DNA from: Auanema rhodensis
Lineage: Eukaryota; Nematoda; Chromadorea; Rhabditida; Rhabditidae
Length of the DNA stretch: 64,000 nt
Assembly: GCA_964057225.1 (NCBI GenBank)
Contig: OZ059895.1
Span: 2,046,001-2,110,000 of the forward strand
Reading direction: 5' to 3'
The notes under the pieces: generated by a model
What the model was told of the DNA's origin: nothing
Databases searched by the model: none
Seen by the model: only the letters and a program-made list of their open reading frames with translations
Position numbers and translations under genes: made by a program
In this document: positions 26,101-40,708 of the stretch, piece after piece
Layout: the number at the start of each line of letters is the position of its first letter
How positions within the stretch are numbered: position 1 is the first letter of the stretch

Positions 26101-29100
26101 ATTTTTAAGCTGCGTCGATCTGTGTTATCAGATTTGCGCTAGCTTAAAAATGCACCGAGATATCAACTGATATAAGTTCACACTTATATCCTCGATTTTC
26201 ACCCTGAAGAATTAATTTTTTCGTTGAATAACATCGTCCATCGTCTTTGCCTTGAAAAATGGAATCTAAAAACATCTACTTCTTGCTAAATTATTTTGAA
26301 ATTTTTCGAAAAAATTTTTGTCAAAATGTTTTTGGAAGCAATGTTGAGTGTACGTGGAAACTCAACATACACTAATGCATCATTTTTCAAACGATCATAA
26401 CTAATTTTTGTGTTAAGCTTTTCTCAATGTAGTATAGTGCATTCGATGCGGATTTTTAAGCTGCGTCGATCTGTGTTATCAGATTTGCGCTAGCTTAAAA
26501 ATGCACCGAGATATCAACTGATATAAGTTCACACTTATATCCTCGATTTTCACCCTGAACAATTAATTTTTTCGTTGAATAACATCGTCCATCGTCTTTG
26601 CCTTGAAAAATGGAATCTAAAAACATCTACTTTTTGCTAAATTATTTTGAAATTTTTCGAAAAAAGTTTTGTCAAAATGTTTTTGGAAGCAATGTTGAGT
26701 GTACATGGAAACTCAACATACACTAATGCATCATTTTTCAAACGATTATAACTAATTTTTGTATTAAGCTTTTCTCAATGTAGTATAGTGCATTCGATGC
26801 GGATTTTTAAGCTGCGTCGATCTGTGTTATCAGATTTGCGCTAGCTTAAAAATGCACCGAGATATCAACTGATATAAGTTCACACTTATATCCTCGATTT
26901 TCACCCTGAAGAATTAATTTTTTCGTTGAATAACATTGTCCATCGTCTTTGCCTTGAAAAATGGAATCTAAAAACATCTACTTTTTGCTAAATTATTTTG
27001 AAATTTTTCGAAAAAATTTTTGTGAAAATGTTTTTGGAAGCAATGTTGAGTGTACATGGAAACTCAACATACACTAATGCATCATTTTTCAAACGATCAT
27101 AACTAATTTTTGTATTAAGCTTTTCTCAATGTAGTATAGTGCATTCGATGCGGATTTTTAAGCTGCGTCGATCTGTGTTATCAGATTTGCGCTAGCTTAA
27201 AAATGCACCGAGATATCAACTGATATAAGTTCACACTTATATCCTCGATTTTCACCCTGAAGAATTAATTTTTTCGTTGAATAACATCGTCCATCGTCTT
27301 TGCCTTGAAAAATGGAATCTAAAAACATCTACTTCTTGCTAAATTATTTTGAAATTTTTCGAAAAAATTTTTGTCAAAATGTTTTTGGAAGCAATGTTGA
27401 GTGTACGTGGAAACTCAACATACACTAATGCATCATTTTTCAAACGATCATAACTAATTTTTGTGTTAAGCTTTTCTCAATGTAGTATAGTGCATTCGAT
27501 GCGGATTTTTAAGCTGCGTCGATCTGTGTTATCAGATTTGCGCTAGCTTAAAAATGCACCGAGATATCAACTGATATAAGTTCACACTTATATCCTCGAT
27601 TTTCACCCTGAAGATTTAATTTTTTCGTTGAATAACATCGTCCATCGTCTTTGCCTTGAAAAATGGAATCTAAAAACATCTACTTTTTGCTAAATTATTT
27701 TGAAATTTTTCGAAAAAATTTTTGTCAAAATGTTTTTGGAAGCAATGTTGAGTGTACATGGAAACTCAACATACACTAATGCATCATTTTTCAAACGATT
27801 ATAACTAATTTTTGTATTAAGCTTTTCTCAATGTAGTATAGTGCATTCGATGCGGATTTTTAAGCTGCGTCGATCTGTGTTATCAGATTTGCGCTAGCTT
27901 AAAAATGCACCGAGATATCAACTGATATAAGTTCACACATATATCCTCGATTTTCACCCTGAAGAATTAATTTTTTCGTTGAATAACATTGTCCATCGTC
28001 TTTGCCTTGAAAAATGGAATCTAAAAACATCTACTTTTTGCTAAATTATTTTGAAATTTTTCGAAAAAAATTTTGTCAAAATGTTTTTGGAAGCAATGTT
28101 GAGTGTACATGGAAACTCAACATACACTAATGCATCATTTTTCAAACGATCATAACTAATTTTTGTATTAAGCTTTTCTCAATGCAGTATAGTGCATTCG
28201 ATGCGGATTTTTAAGCTGCGTCGATCTGTGTTATCAGATTTGCGCTAGCTTAAAAATGCACCGAGATATCAACTGATATAAGTTCACACTTATATCCTCG
28301 ATTTTCACCCTGAAGAATTAATTTTTTCGTTGAATAACATCGTCCATCGTCTTTGCCTTGAAAAATGGAATCTAAAAACATCTACTTTTTGCTAAATTAT
28401 TTCGAAATTTTTCGAAAAAATTTTTGTCAAAATGTTTTTGGAAGCAATGTTGAGTGTACATGGAAACTCAACATACACTAATGCATCATTTTTCAAACGA
28501 TCATAACTAATTTTTGTATTAAGCTTTTCTCAATGTAGTATAGTGCATTCGATGCGGATTTTTAAGCTGCGTCGATCTGTGTTATCAGATTTGCGCTAGC
28601 TTAAAAATGCACCGAGATATCAACTGATATAAGTTCACACTTATATCCTCGATTTTCACCCTGAAGAATTAATTTTTTCGTTGAATAACATCGTCCATCG
28701 TCTTTGCCTTGAAAAATGGAATCTAAAAACATCTACTTTTTGCTAAATTATTTCGAAATTTTTCGAAAAAATTTTTGTCAAAATGTTTTTGGAAGCAATG
28801 TTGAGTGTACATGGAAACTCAACATACACTAATGCATCATTTTTCAAACGATCATAACTAATTTTTGTATTAAGCTTTTCTCAATGTAGTATAGTGCATT
28901 CGATGCGGATTTTTAAGCTGCGTCGATCTGTGTTATCAGATTTGCGCTAGCTTAAAAATGCACCGAGATATCAACTGATATAAGTTCACACTTATATCCT
29001 CGATTTTCACCCTGAAGAATTAATTTTTTCGTTGAATAACATCGTCCATCGTCTTTGCCTTGAAAAATGGAATCTAAAAACATCTACTTTTTGCTAAATT

Positions 29101-32100
29101 ATTTTGAAATTTTTCGAAAAAATTTTTGTCAAAATGTTTTTGGAAGCAATGTTGAGTGTACATGGAAACTCAACATACACTAATGCATCATTTTTCAAAC
29201 GATTATAACTAATTTTTGTATTAAGCTTTTCTCAATGTAGTATAGTGCATTCGATGCGGATTTTTAAGCTGCGTCGATCTGTGTTATCAGATTTGCGCTA
29301 GCTTAAAAATGCACCGAGATATCAACTGATATAAGTTCACACTTATATCCTCGATTTTCACCCTGAAGAATTAATTTTTTCGTTGAATAACATTGTCCAT
29401 CGTCTTTGCCTTGAAAAATGGAATCTAAAAACATCTACTTTTTGCTAAATTATTTTGAAATTTTTCGAAAAAATTTTTGTCAAAATGTTTTTGGAAGCAA
29501 TGTTGAGTGTACGTGGAAACTCAACATACACTAATGCATCATTTTTCAAACGATCATAACTAATTTTTGTATTAAGCTTTTCTCAATGTAGTATAGTGCA
29601 TTCGATGCGGATTTTTAAGCTGCGTCGATCTGTGTTATCAGATTTGCGCTAGCTTAAAAATGCACCGAGATATCAACTGATATAAGTTTACACTTATATC
29701 CTCGATTTTCACCCTGAAGAATTAATTTTTTCGTTGAATAACATCGTCCATCGTCTTTGCCTTGAAAAATGGAATCTAAAAACATCTACTTTTTGCTAAA
29801 TTATTTTGAAATTTTTCGAAAAAATTTTTGTCAAAATGTTTTTGGAAGCAATGTTGAGTGTACGTGGAAACTCAACATACACTAATGCATCATTTTTCAA
29901 AAGATCATAACTAATTTTTGTTTTAAGCTTTTCTCAATGTAGTATAGTGCATTCGATGCGGATTTTTAAGCTGCGTCGATCTGTGTTATCAGATTTGCGC
30001 TAGCTTAAAAATGCACCGAGATATCAACTGATATAAGTTCACACTTATATCCTCGATTTTCACCCTGAAGAATTAATTTTTTCGTTGAATAACATCATCC
30101 ATCGTCTTTGCCTTGAAAAACGGAATCTAAAAACATCTACTTTTTGCTAAATTATTTTGAAATTTTTCGAAAAAATTTTTGTCAAAATGTTTTTGGAAGC
30201 AATGTTGAGTGTACATGGAACTCAACATACACTAATGCATCATTTTTCAAACGATCATAACTAATTTTTGTATTAAGCGTTTCTCAATGTAGTATAGTGC
30301 ATTCGATGCGGATTTTTAAGCTGCGTCGATCTGTGTTATCAGATTTGCGCTAGCTTAAAAATGCACCGAGATATCAACTGATATAAGTTCACACTTATAT
30401 CCTCGATTTTCACCCTGAAGAATTAATTTTTTCGTTGAATAACATCGTCCATCGTCTTTGCCTTGAAAAATGGAATCTAAAAACATCTACTTTTTGCTAA
30501 ATTATTTTGAAATTTTTCGAAAAAATTTTTGTCAAAATGTTTTTGGAAGCAATGTTGAGTGTACATGAAAACTCAACATACACTAATGCATCATTTTTCA
30601 AACGATTATAACTAATTTTTGTATTAAGCTTTTCTCAATGTAGTATAGTGCATTCGATGCGGATTTTTAAGCTGCGTCGATCTGTGTTATCAGATTTGCG
30701 CTAGCTTAAAAATGCACCGAGATATCAACTGATATAAGTTCACACTTATATTCTTGATTTTCACCCTGAAGAATTAATTTTTTCGTTGAATAACATTGTC
30801 CATCGTCTTTGACTTGAAAAATGAAATCTAAAAACATCTACTTTTTGCTAAATTATTTTGAAATTTTTCGAAAAAATTTTTGTCAAAATGTTTTTGGAAG
30901 CAATGTTGAGTGTACATGGAAACTCAACATACACTAATGCATCATTTTTCAAACGATCATAACTAATTTTTGTATTAAGCTTTTCTCAATGTAGTATAGT
31001 GCATTCGATGCGGATTTTTAAGCTGCGTCGATCTGTGTTATCAGATTTGCGCTAGCTTAAAAATGCACCGAGATATCAACTGATATAAGTTCACACTTAT
31101 ATCCTCGATTTTCACCCTGAAGAATTAATTTTTTCGTTGAATAACATCGTCCATCGTCTTTGCCTTGAAAAATGGAATCTAAAAACATCTACTTTTTGCT
31201 AAATTATTTTGAAATTTTTCGAAAAAATTTTTGTCAAAATGTTTTTGGAAGCAATGTTGAGTGTACATGGAAACTCAACATACACTAATGCATCATTTTT
31301 CAAACGATCATAACTAATTTTTGTATTAAGCGTTTCTCAATGTAGTATAGTGCATTCGATGCGGATTTTTAAGCTGCGTCGATCTGTGTTATCAGATTTG
31401 CGCTAGCTTAAAAATGCACCGAGATATCAACTGATATAAGTTTACACTTATATCCTCGATTTTCACCCTGAAGAATTAATTTTTTCGTTGAATAACATCG
31501 TCCATCGTCTTTGCCTTGAAAAATGGAATCTAAAAACATCTACTTTTTGCTAAATTATTTTGAAATTTTTCGAAAAAATTTTTGTCAAAATGTTTTTGGA
31601 AGCAATGTTGAGTGTACGTGGAAACTCAACATACACTAATGCATCATTTTTCAAAAGATCATAACTAATTTTTGTTTTAAGCTTTTCTCAATGTAGTATA
31701 GTGCATTCGATGCGGATTTTTAAGCTGCGTCGATCTGTGTTATCAGATTTGCGCTAGCTTAAAAATGCACCGAGATATCAACTGATATAAGTTCACACTT
31801 ATATCCTCGATTTTCACCCTGAAGAATTAATTTTTTCGTTGAATAACATCATCCATCGTCTTTGCCTTGAAAAACGGAATCTAAAAACATCTACTTTTTG
31901 CTAAATTATTTTGAAATTTTTCGAAAAAATTTTTGTCAAAATGTTTTTGGAAGCAATGTTGAGTGTACATGGAACTCAACATACACTAATGCATCATTTT
32001 TCAAACGATCATAACTAATTTTTGTATTAAGCGTTTCTCAATGTAGTATAGTGCATTCGATGCGGATTTTTAAGCTGCGTCGATCTGTGTTATCAGATTT

Positions 32101-34041
32101 GCGCTAGCTTAAAAATGCACCGAGATATCAACTGATATAAGTTCACACTTATATCCTCGATTTTCACCCTGAAGAATTAATTTTTTCGTTGAATAACATC
32201 GTCCATCGTCTTTGCCTTGAAAAATGGAATCTAAAAACATCTACTTTTTGCTAAATTATTTTGAAATTTTTCGAAAAAATTTTTGTCAAAATGTTTTTGG
32301 AAGCAATGTTGAGTGTACATGAAAACTCAACATACACTAATGCATCATTTTTCAAACGATTATAACTAATTTTTGTATTAAGCTTTTCTCAATGTAGTAT
32401 AGTGCATTCGATGCGGATTTTTAAGCTGCGTCGATCTGTGTTATCAGATTTGCGCTAGCTTAAAAATGCACCGAGATATCAACTGATATAAGTTCACACT
32501 TATATCCTCGATTTTCACCCTGAAGAATTAATTTTTTCGTTGAATAACATCGTCCATCGTCTTTGCCTTGAAAAATGGAATCTAAAAACATCTACTTTTT
32601 GCTAAATTATTTTGAAATTTTTCGAAAAAAGTTTTGTCAAAATGTTTTTGGAAGCAATGTTGAGTGTACATGGAAACTCAACATACACTAATGCATCATT
32701 TTTCAAACGATTATAACTAATTTTTGTATTAAGCTTTTCTCAATGTAGTATAGTGCATTCGATGCGGATTTTTAAGCTGCGTCGATCTGTGTTATCAGAT
32801 TTGCGCTAGCTTAAAAATGCACCGAGATATCAACTGATATAAGTTCACACTTATATCCTCGATTTTCACCCTGAAGAATTAATTTTTTCGTTGAATAACA
32901 TCGTCCATCGTCTTTGCCTTGAAAAATGGAATCTAAAAACATCTACTTTTTGCTAAATTATTTTGAAATTTTTCGAAAAAATTTTTGTCAAAATGTTTTT
33001 GGAAGCAATGTTGAGTGTACATGGAAACTCAACATACACTAATGCATCATTTTTCAAACGATCATAACTAATTTTTGTATTAAGCGTTTCTCAATGTAGT
33101 ATAGTGCATTCGATGCGGATTTTTAAGCTGCGTCGATCTGTGTTATCAGATTTGCGCTAGCTTAAAAATGCACCGAGATATCAACTGATATAAGTTTACA
33201 CTTATATCCTCGATTTTCACCCTGAAGAATTAATTTTTTCGTTGAATAACATCGTCCATCGTCTTTGCCTTGAAAAATGGAATCTAAAAACATCTACTTT
33301 TTGCTAAATTATTTTGAAATTTTTCGAAAAAATTTTTGTCAAAATGTTTTTGGAAGCAATGTTGAGTGTACGTGGAAACTCAACATACACTAATGCATCA
33401 TTTTTCAAAAGATCATAACTAATTTTTGTTTTAAGCTTTTCTCAATGTAGTATAGTGCATTCGATGCGGATTTTTAAGCTGCGTCGATCTGTGTTATCAG
33501 ATTTGCGCTAGCTTAAAAATGCACCGAGATATCAACTGATATAAGTTCACACTTATATCCTCGATTTTCACCCTGAAGAATTAATTTTTTCGTTGAATAA
33601 CATCATCCATCGTCTTTGCCTTGAAAAACGGAATCTAAAAACATCTACTTTTTGCTAAATTATTTTGAAATTTTTCGAAAAAATTTTTGTCAAAATGTTT
33701 TTGGAAGCAATGTTGAGTGTACATGGAACTCAACATACACTAATGCATCATTTTTCAAACGATCATAACTAATTTTTGTATTAAGCGTTTCTCAATGTAG
33801 TATAGTGCATTCGATGCGGATTTTTAAGCTGCGTCGATCTGTGTTATCAGATTTGCGCTAGCTTAAAAATGCACCGAGATATCAACTGATATAAGTTCAC
33901 ACTTATATCCTCGATTTTCACCCTGAAGAATTAATTTTTTCGTTGAATAACATCGTCCATCGTCTTTGCCTTGAAAAATGGAATCTAAAAACATCTACTT
34001 TTTGCTAAATTATTTTGAAATTTTTCGAAAAAATTTTTGTC
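23164..34041. repeat. Right copy of the 31-monomer (10,878-bp) tandem segmental duplication
   Basis: M67-M97 repeat M36-M66 in order. M66 starts as a 350-bp T97G copy like M61 but ends with T313C like M35, and M67 continues as M36 does. This is the signature expected for unequal crossing over between a 350-bp copy and M35, with the exchange between monomer positions 97 and 313, that is, about 22910-23126. Near-identity across almost 11 kb implies a recent event or an assembly duplication. Confidence 0.88.
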
Positions 34042-37000
34042 AAAATGTTTTTGGAAGCAATGTTGAGTGTACATGAAAACTCAACATACACTAATGCATC
34101 ATTTTTCAAACGATTATAACTAATTTTTGTATTAAGCTTTTCTCAATGTAGTATAGTGCATTCGATGCGGATTTTTAAGCTGCGTCGATCTGTGTTATCA
34201 GATTTGCGCTAGCTTAAAAATGCACCGAGATATCAACTGATATAAGTTCACACTTATATCCTCGATTTTCACCCTGAAGAATTAATTTTTTCGTTGAATA
34301 ACATCGTCCATCGTCTTTGCCTTGAAAAATGGAATCTAAAAACATCTACTTTTTGCTAAATTATTTTGAAATTTTTCGAAAAAAGTTTTGTCAAAATGTT
34401 TTTGGAAGCAATGTTGAGTGTACATGGAAACTCAACATACACTAATGCATCATTTTTCAAACGATTATAACTAATTTTTGTATTAAGCTTTTCTCAATGT
34501 AGTATAGTGCATTCGATGCGGATTTTTAAGCTGCGTCGATCTGTGTTATCAGATTTGCGCTAGCTTAAAAATGCACCGAGATATCAACTGATATAAGTTC
34601 ACACTTATATCCTCGATTTTCACCCTGAAGAATTAATTTTTTCGTTGAATAACATTGTCCATCGTCTTTGCCTTGAAAAATGGAATCTAAAAACATCTAC
34701 TTTTTGCTAAATTATTTTGAAATTTTTCGAAAAAATTTTTGTGAAAATGTTTTTGGAAGCAATGTTGAGTGTACATGGAAACTCAACATACACTAATGCA
34801 TCATTTTTCAAACGATCATAACTAATTTTTGTATTAAGCTTTTCTCAATGTAGTATAGTGCATTCGATGCGGATTTTTAAGCTGCGTCGATCTGTGTTAT
34901 CAGATTTGCGCTAGCTTAAAAATGCACCGAGATATCAACTGATATAAGTTCACACTTATATCCTCGATTTTCACCCTGAAGAATTAATTTTTTCGTTGAA
35001 TAACATCGTCCATCGTCTTTGCCTTGAAAAATGGAATCTAAAAACATCTACTTCTTGCTAAATTATTTTGAAATTTTTCGAAAAAATTTTTGTCAAAATG
35101 TTTTTGGAAGCAATGTTGAGTGTACGTGGAAACTCAACATACACTAATGCATCATTTTTCAAACGATCATAACTAATTTTTGTGTTAAGCTTTTCTCAAT
35201 GTAGTATAGTGCATTCGATGCGGATTTTTAAGCTGCGTCGATCTGTGTTATCAGATTTGCGCTAGCTTAAAAATGCACCGAGATATCAACTGATATAAGT
35301 TCACACTTATATCCTCGATTTTCACCCTGAAGATTTAATTTTTTCGTTGAATAACATCGTCCATCGTCTTTGCCTTGAAAAATGGAATCTAAAAACATCT
35401 ACTTTTTGCTAAATTATTTTGAAATTTTTCGAAAAAATTTTTGTCAAAATGTTTTTGGAAGCAATGTTGAGTGTACATGGAAACTCAACATACACTAATG
35501 CATCATTTTTCAAACGATTATAACTAATTTTTGTATTAAGCTTTTCTCAATGTAGTATAGTGCATTCGATGCGGATTTTTAAGCTGCGTCGATCTGTGTT
35601 ATCAGATTTGCGCTAGCTTAAAAATGCACCGAGATATCAACTGATATAAGTTCACACATATATCCTCGATTTTCACCCTGAAGAATTAATTTTTTCGTTG
35701 AATAACATTGTCCATCGTCTTTGCCTTGAAAAATGGAATCTAAAAACATCTACTTTTTGCTAAATTATTTTGAAATTTTTCGAAAAAAATTTTGTCAAAA
35801 TGTTTTTGGAAGCAATGTTGAGTGTACATGGAAACTCAACATACACTAATGCATCATTTTTCAAACGATCATAACTAATTTTTGTATTAAGCTTTTCTCA
35901 ATGCAGTATAGTGCATTCGATGCGGATTTTTAAGCTGCGTCGATCTGTGTTATCAGATTTGCGCTAGCTTAAAAATGCACCGAGATATCAACTGATATAA
36001 GTTCACACTTATATCCTCGATTTTCACCCTGAAGAATTAATTTTTTCGTTGAATAACATCGTCCATCGTCTTTGCCTTGAAAAATGGAATCTAAAAACAT
36101 CTACTTTTTGCTAAATTATTTCGAAATTTTTCGAAAAAATTTTTGTCAAAATGTTTTTGGAAGCAATGTTGAGTGTACATGGAAACTCAACATACACTAA
36201 TGCATCATTTTTCAAACGATCATAACTAATTTTTGTATTAAGCTTTTCTCAATGTAGTATAGTGCATTCGATGCGGATTTTTAAGCTGCGTCGATCTGTG
36301 TTATCAGATTTGCGCTAGCTTAAAAATGCACCGAGATATCAACTGATATAAGTTCACACTTATATCCTCGATTTTCACCCTGAAGAATTAATTTTTTCGT
36401 TGAATAACATCGTCCATCGTCTTTGCCTTGAAAAATGGAATCTAAAAACATCTACTTTTTGCTAAATTATTTCGAAATTTTTCGAAAAAATTTTTGTCAA
36501 AATGTTTTTGGAAGCAATGTTGAGTGTACATGGAAACTCAACATACACTAATGCATCATTTTTCAAACGATCATAACTAATTTTTGTATTAAGCTTTTCT
36601 CAATGTAGTATAGTGCATTCGATGCGGATTTTTAAGCTGCGTCGATCTGTGTTATCAGATTTGCGCTAGCTTAAAAATGCACCGAGATATCAACTGATAT
36701 AAGTTCACACTTATATCCTCGATTTTCACCCTGAAGAATTAATTTTTTCGTTGAATAACATCGTCCATCGTCTTTGCCTTGAAAAATGGAATCTAAAAAC
36801 ATCTACTTTTTGCTAAATTATTTTGAAATTTTTCGAAAAAATTTTTGTCAAAATGTTTTTGGAAGCAATGTTGAGTGTACATGGAAACTCAACATACACT
36901 AATGCATCATTTTTCAAACGATTATAACTAATTTTTGTATTAAGCTTTTCTCAATGTAGTATAGTGCATTCGATGCGGATTTTTAAGCTGCGTCGATCTG

Positions 37001-37902
37001 TGTTATCAGATTTGCGCTAGCTTAAAAATGCACCGAGATATCAACTGATATAAGTTCACACTTATATCCTCGATTTTCACCCTGAAGAATTAATTTTTTC
37101 GTTGAATAACATTGTCCATCGTCTTTGCCTTGAAAAATGGAATCTAAAAACATCTACTTTTTGCTAAATTATTTTGAAATTTTTCGAAAAAATTTTTGTC
37201 AAAATGTTTTTGGAAGCAATGTTGAGTGTACGTGGAAACTCAACATACACTAATGCATCATTTTTCAAACGATCATAACTAATTTTTGTATTAAGCTTTT
37301 CTCAATGTAGTATAGTGCATTCGATGCGGATTTTTAAGCTGCGTCGATCTGTGTTATCAGATTTGCGCTAGCTTAAAAATGCACCGAGATATCAACTGAT
37401 ATAAGTTTACACTTATATCCTCGATTTTCACCCTGAAGAATTAATTTTTTCGTTGAATAACATCGTCCATCGTCTTTGCCTTGAAAAATGGAATCTAAAA
37501 ACATCTACTTTTTGCTAAATTATTTTGAAATTTTTCGAAAAAATTTTTGTCAAAATGTTTTTGGAAGCAATGTTGAGTGTACGTGGAAACTCAACATACA
37601 CTAATGCATCATTTTTCAAAAGATCATAACTAATTTTTGTTTTAAGCTTTTCTCAATGTAGTATAGTGCATTCGATGCGGATTTTTAAGCTGCGTCGATC
37701 TGTGTTATCAGATTTGCGCTAGCTTAAAAATGCACCGAGATATCAACTGATATAAGTTCACACTTATATCCTCGATTTTCACCCTGAAGAATTAATTTTT
37801 TCGTTGAATAACATCATCCATCGTCTTTGCCTTGAAAAATGGAATCTAAAAACATCTACTTTTTGCTAAATTATTTTGAAATTTTTCGAAAAAATTTTTG
37901 TC
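34042..37902. repeat. Third partial copy: ten-monomer block M99-M108 matching M46-M55 and M77-M86
   Basis: M98 (34042) matches M62 and M93 (G35A, C74T, C264, T344G). The next monomer then jumps to the M46/M77 type (C74T, C264T, C351G), and M100-M107 follow M47-M54 in order: T311C, G32/A90G/A240T, T213A/T344A, T108C/T326C, T326C, default, C74T/C264T, G32/C208T. M108 (37552) begins as M55 does (C70A, A90T, G265A) but has T rather than C at 289, so the match ends between 37816 and 37840. The block is therefore present three times, at 15796, 26674 and 34393. Confidence 0.85.
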
Positions 37903-40708
37903 AAAATGTTTTTGGAAGCAATGTTGAGTGTACATGAAAACTCAACATACACTAATGCATCATTTTTCAAACGATTATAACTAATTTTTGTATTAAGCTT
38001 TTCTCAATGTAGTATAGTGCATTCGATGCGGATTTTTAAGCTGCGTCGATCTGTGTTATCAGATTTGCGCTAGCTTAAAAATGCACCGAGATATCAACTG
38101 ATATAAGTTCACACTTATATCCTCGATTTTCACCCTGAAGAATTAATTTTTTCGTTGAATAACATCGTCCATCGTCTTTGCCTTGAAAAATGGAATCTAA
38201 AAACATCTACTTTTTGCTAAATTATTTTGAAATTTTTCGAAAAAATTTTTGTCAAAATGTTTTTGGAAGCAATGTTGAGTGTACATGAAAACTCAACATA
38301 CACTAATGCATCATTTTTCAAACGATTATAACTAATTTTTGTATTAAGCTTTTCTCAATGTAGTATAGTGCATTCGATGCGGATTTTTAAGCTGCGTCGA
38401 TCTGTGTTATCAGATTTGCGCTAGCTTAAAAATGCACCGAGATATCAACTGATATAAGTTCACACTTATATTCTTGATTTTCACCCTGAAGAATTAATTT
38501 TTTCGTTGAATAACATTGTCCATCGTCTTTGACTTGAAAAATGAAATCTAAAAACATCTACTTTTTGCTAAATTATTTTGAAATTTTTCGAAAAAATTTT
38601 TGTCAAAATGTTTTTGGAAGCAATGTTGAGTGTACATGGAAACTCAACATACACTAATGCATCATTTTTCAAACGATCATAACTAATTTTTGTATTAAGC
38701 TTTTCTCAATGTAGTATAGTGCATTCGATGCGGATTTTTAAGCTGCGTCGATCTGTGTTATCAGATTTGCGCTAGCTTAAAAATGCACCGAGATATCAAC
38801 TGATATAAGTTCACACTTATATCCTCGATTTTCACCCTGAAGAATTAATTTTTTCGTTGAATAACATCGTCCATCGTCTTTGCCTTGAAAAATGGAATCT
38901 AAAAACATCTACTTTTTGCTAAATTATTTTGAAATTTTTCGAAAAAATTTTTGTCAAAATGTTTTTGGAAGCAATGTTGAGTGTACATGGAAACTCAACA
39001 TACACTAATGCATCATTTTTCAAACGATCATAACTAATTTTTGTATTAAGCGTTTCTCAATGTAGTATAGTGCATTCGATGCGGATTTTTAAGCTGCGTC
39101 GATCTGTGTTATCAGATTTGCGCTAGCTTAAAAATGCACCGAGATATCAACTGATATAAGTTTACACTTATATCCTCGATTTTCACCCTGAAGAATTAAT
39201 TTTTTCGTTGAATAACATCGTCCATCGTCTTTGCCTTGAAAAATGGAATCTAAAAACATCTACTTTTTGCTAAATTATTTTGAAATTTTTCGAAAAAATT
39301 TTTGTCAAAATGTTTTTGGAAGCAATGTTGAGTGTACGTGGAAACTCAACATACACTAATGCATCATTTTTCAAAAGATCATAACTAATTTTTGTTTTAA
39401 GCTTTTCTCAATGTAGTATAGTGCATTCGATGCGGATTTTTAAGCTGCGTCGATCTGTGTTATCAGATTTGCGCTAGCTTAAAAATGCACCGAGATATCA
39501 ACTGATATAAGTTCACACTTATATCCTCGATTTTCACCCTGAAGAATTAATTTTTTCGTTGAATAACATCATCCATCGTCTTTGCCTTGAAAAACGGAAT
39601 CTAAAAACATCTACTTTTTGCTAAATTATTTTGAAATTTTTCGAAAAAATTTTTGTCAAAATGTTTTTGGAAGCAATGTTGAGTGTACATGGAACTCAAC
39701 ATACACTAATGCATCATTTTTCAAACGATCATAACTAATTTTTGTATTAAGCGTTTCTCAATGTAGTATAGTGCATTCGATGCGGATTTTTAAGCTGCGT
39801 CGATCTGTGTTATCAGATTTGCGCTAGCTTAAAAATGCACCGAGATATCAACTGATATAAGTTCACACTTATATCCTCGATTTTCACCCTGAAGAATTAA
39901 TTTTTTCGTTGAATAACATCGTCCATCGTCTTTGCCTTGAAAAATGGAATCTAAAAACATCTACTTTTTGCTAAATTATTTTGAAATTTTTCGAAAAAAT
40001 TTTTGTCAAAATGTTTTTGGAAGCAATGTTGAGTGTACATGAAAACTCAACATACACTAATGCATCATTTTTCAAACGATTATAACTAATTTTTGTATTA
40101 AGCTTTTCTCAATGTAGTATAGTGCATTCGATGCGGATTTTTAAGCTGCGTCGATCTGTGTTATCAGATTTGCGCTAGCTTAAAAATGCACCGAGATATC
40201 AACTGATATAAGTTCACACTTATATCCTCGATTTTCACCCTGAAGAATTAATTTTTTCGTTGAATAACATCATCCATCGTCTTTGCCTTGAAAAACGGAA
40301 TCTAAAAACATCTACTTTTTGCTAAATTATTTTGAAATTTTTCGAAAAAATTTTTGTCAAAATGTTTTTGGAAGCAATGTTGAGTGTACATGGAACTCAA
40401 CATACACTAATGCATCATTTTTCAAACGATCATAACTAATTTTTGTATTAAGCGTTTCTCAATGTAGTATAGTGCATTCGATGCGGATTTTTAAGCTGCG
40501 TCGATCTGTGTTATCAGATTTGCGCTAGCTTAAAAATGCACCGAGATATCAACTGATATAAGTTCACACTTATATCCTCGATTTTCACCCTGAAGAATTA
40601 ATTTTTTCGTTGAATAACATCGTCCATCGTCTTTGCCTTGAAAAATGGAATCTAAAAACATCTACTTTTTGCTAAATTATTTTGAAATTTTTCGAAAAAA
40701 TTTTTGTC
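37903..40708. repeat. Array block M109-M116: scrambled 5-monomer units with chimeric monomers
   Basis: M109 and M110 are two successive G35A/C74T copies, a rank normally used once per unit; M110 has the C219T/C222T/C279A/G291A set. M111-M114 complete a unit (default, T97G/C208T, C70A/A90T/G265A/T289C, 350-bp). M115 (40008) begins as a G35A/C74T copy but ends with G265A and T289C, so it is a chimera of two ranks, and it is followed at once by a second 350-bp copy, M116 (40359). The 350-bp copies here start 701 bp apart (39658 and 40359), not 1754. Confidence 0.8.
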
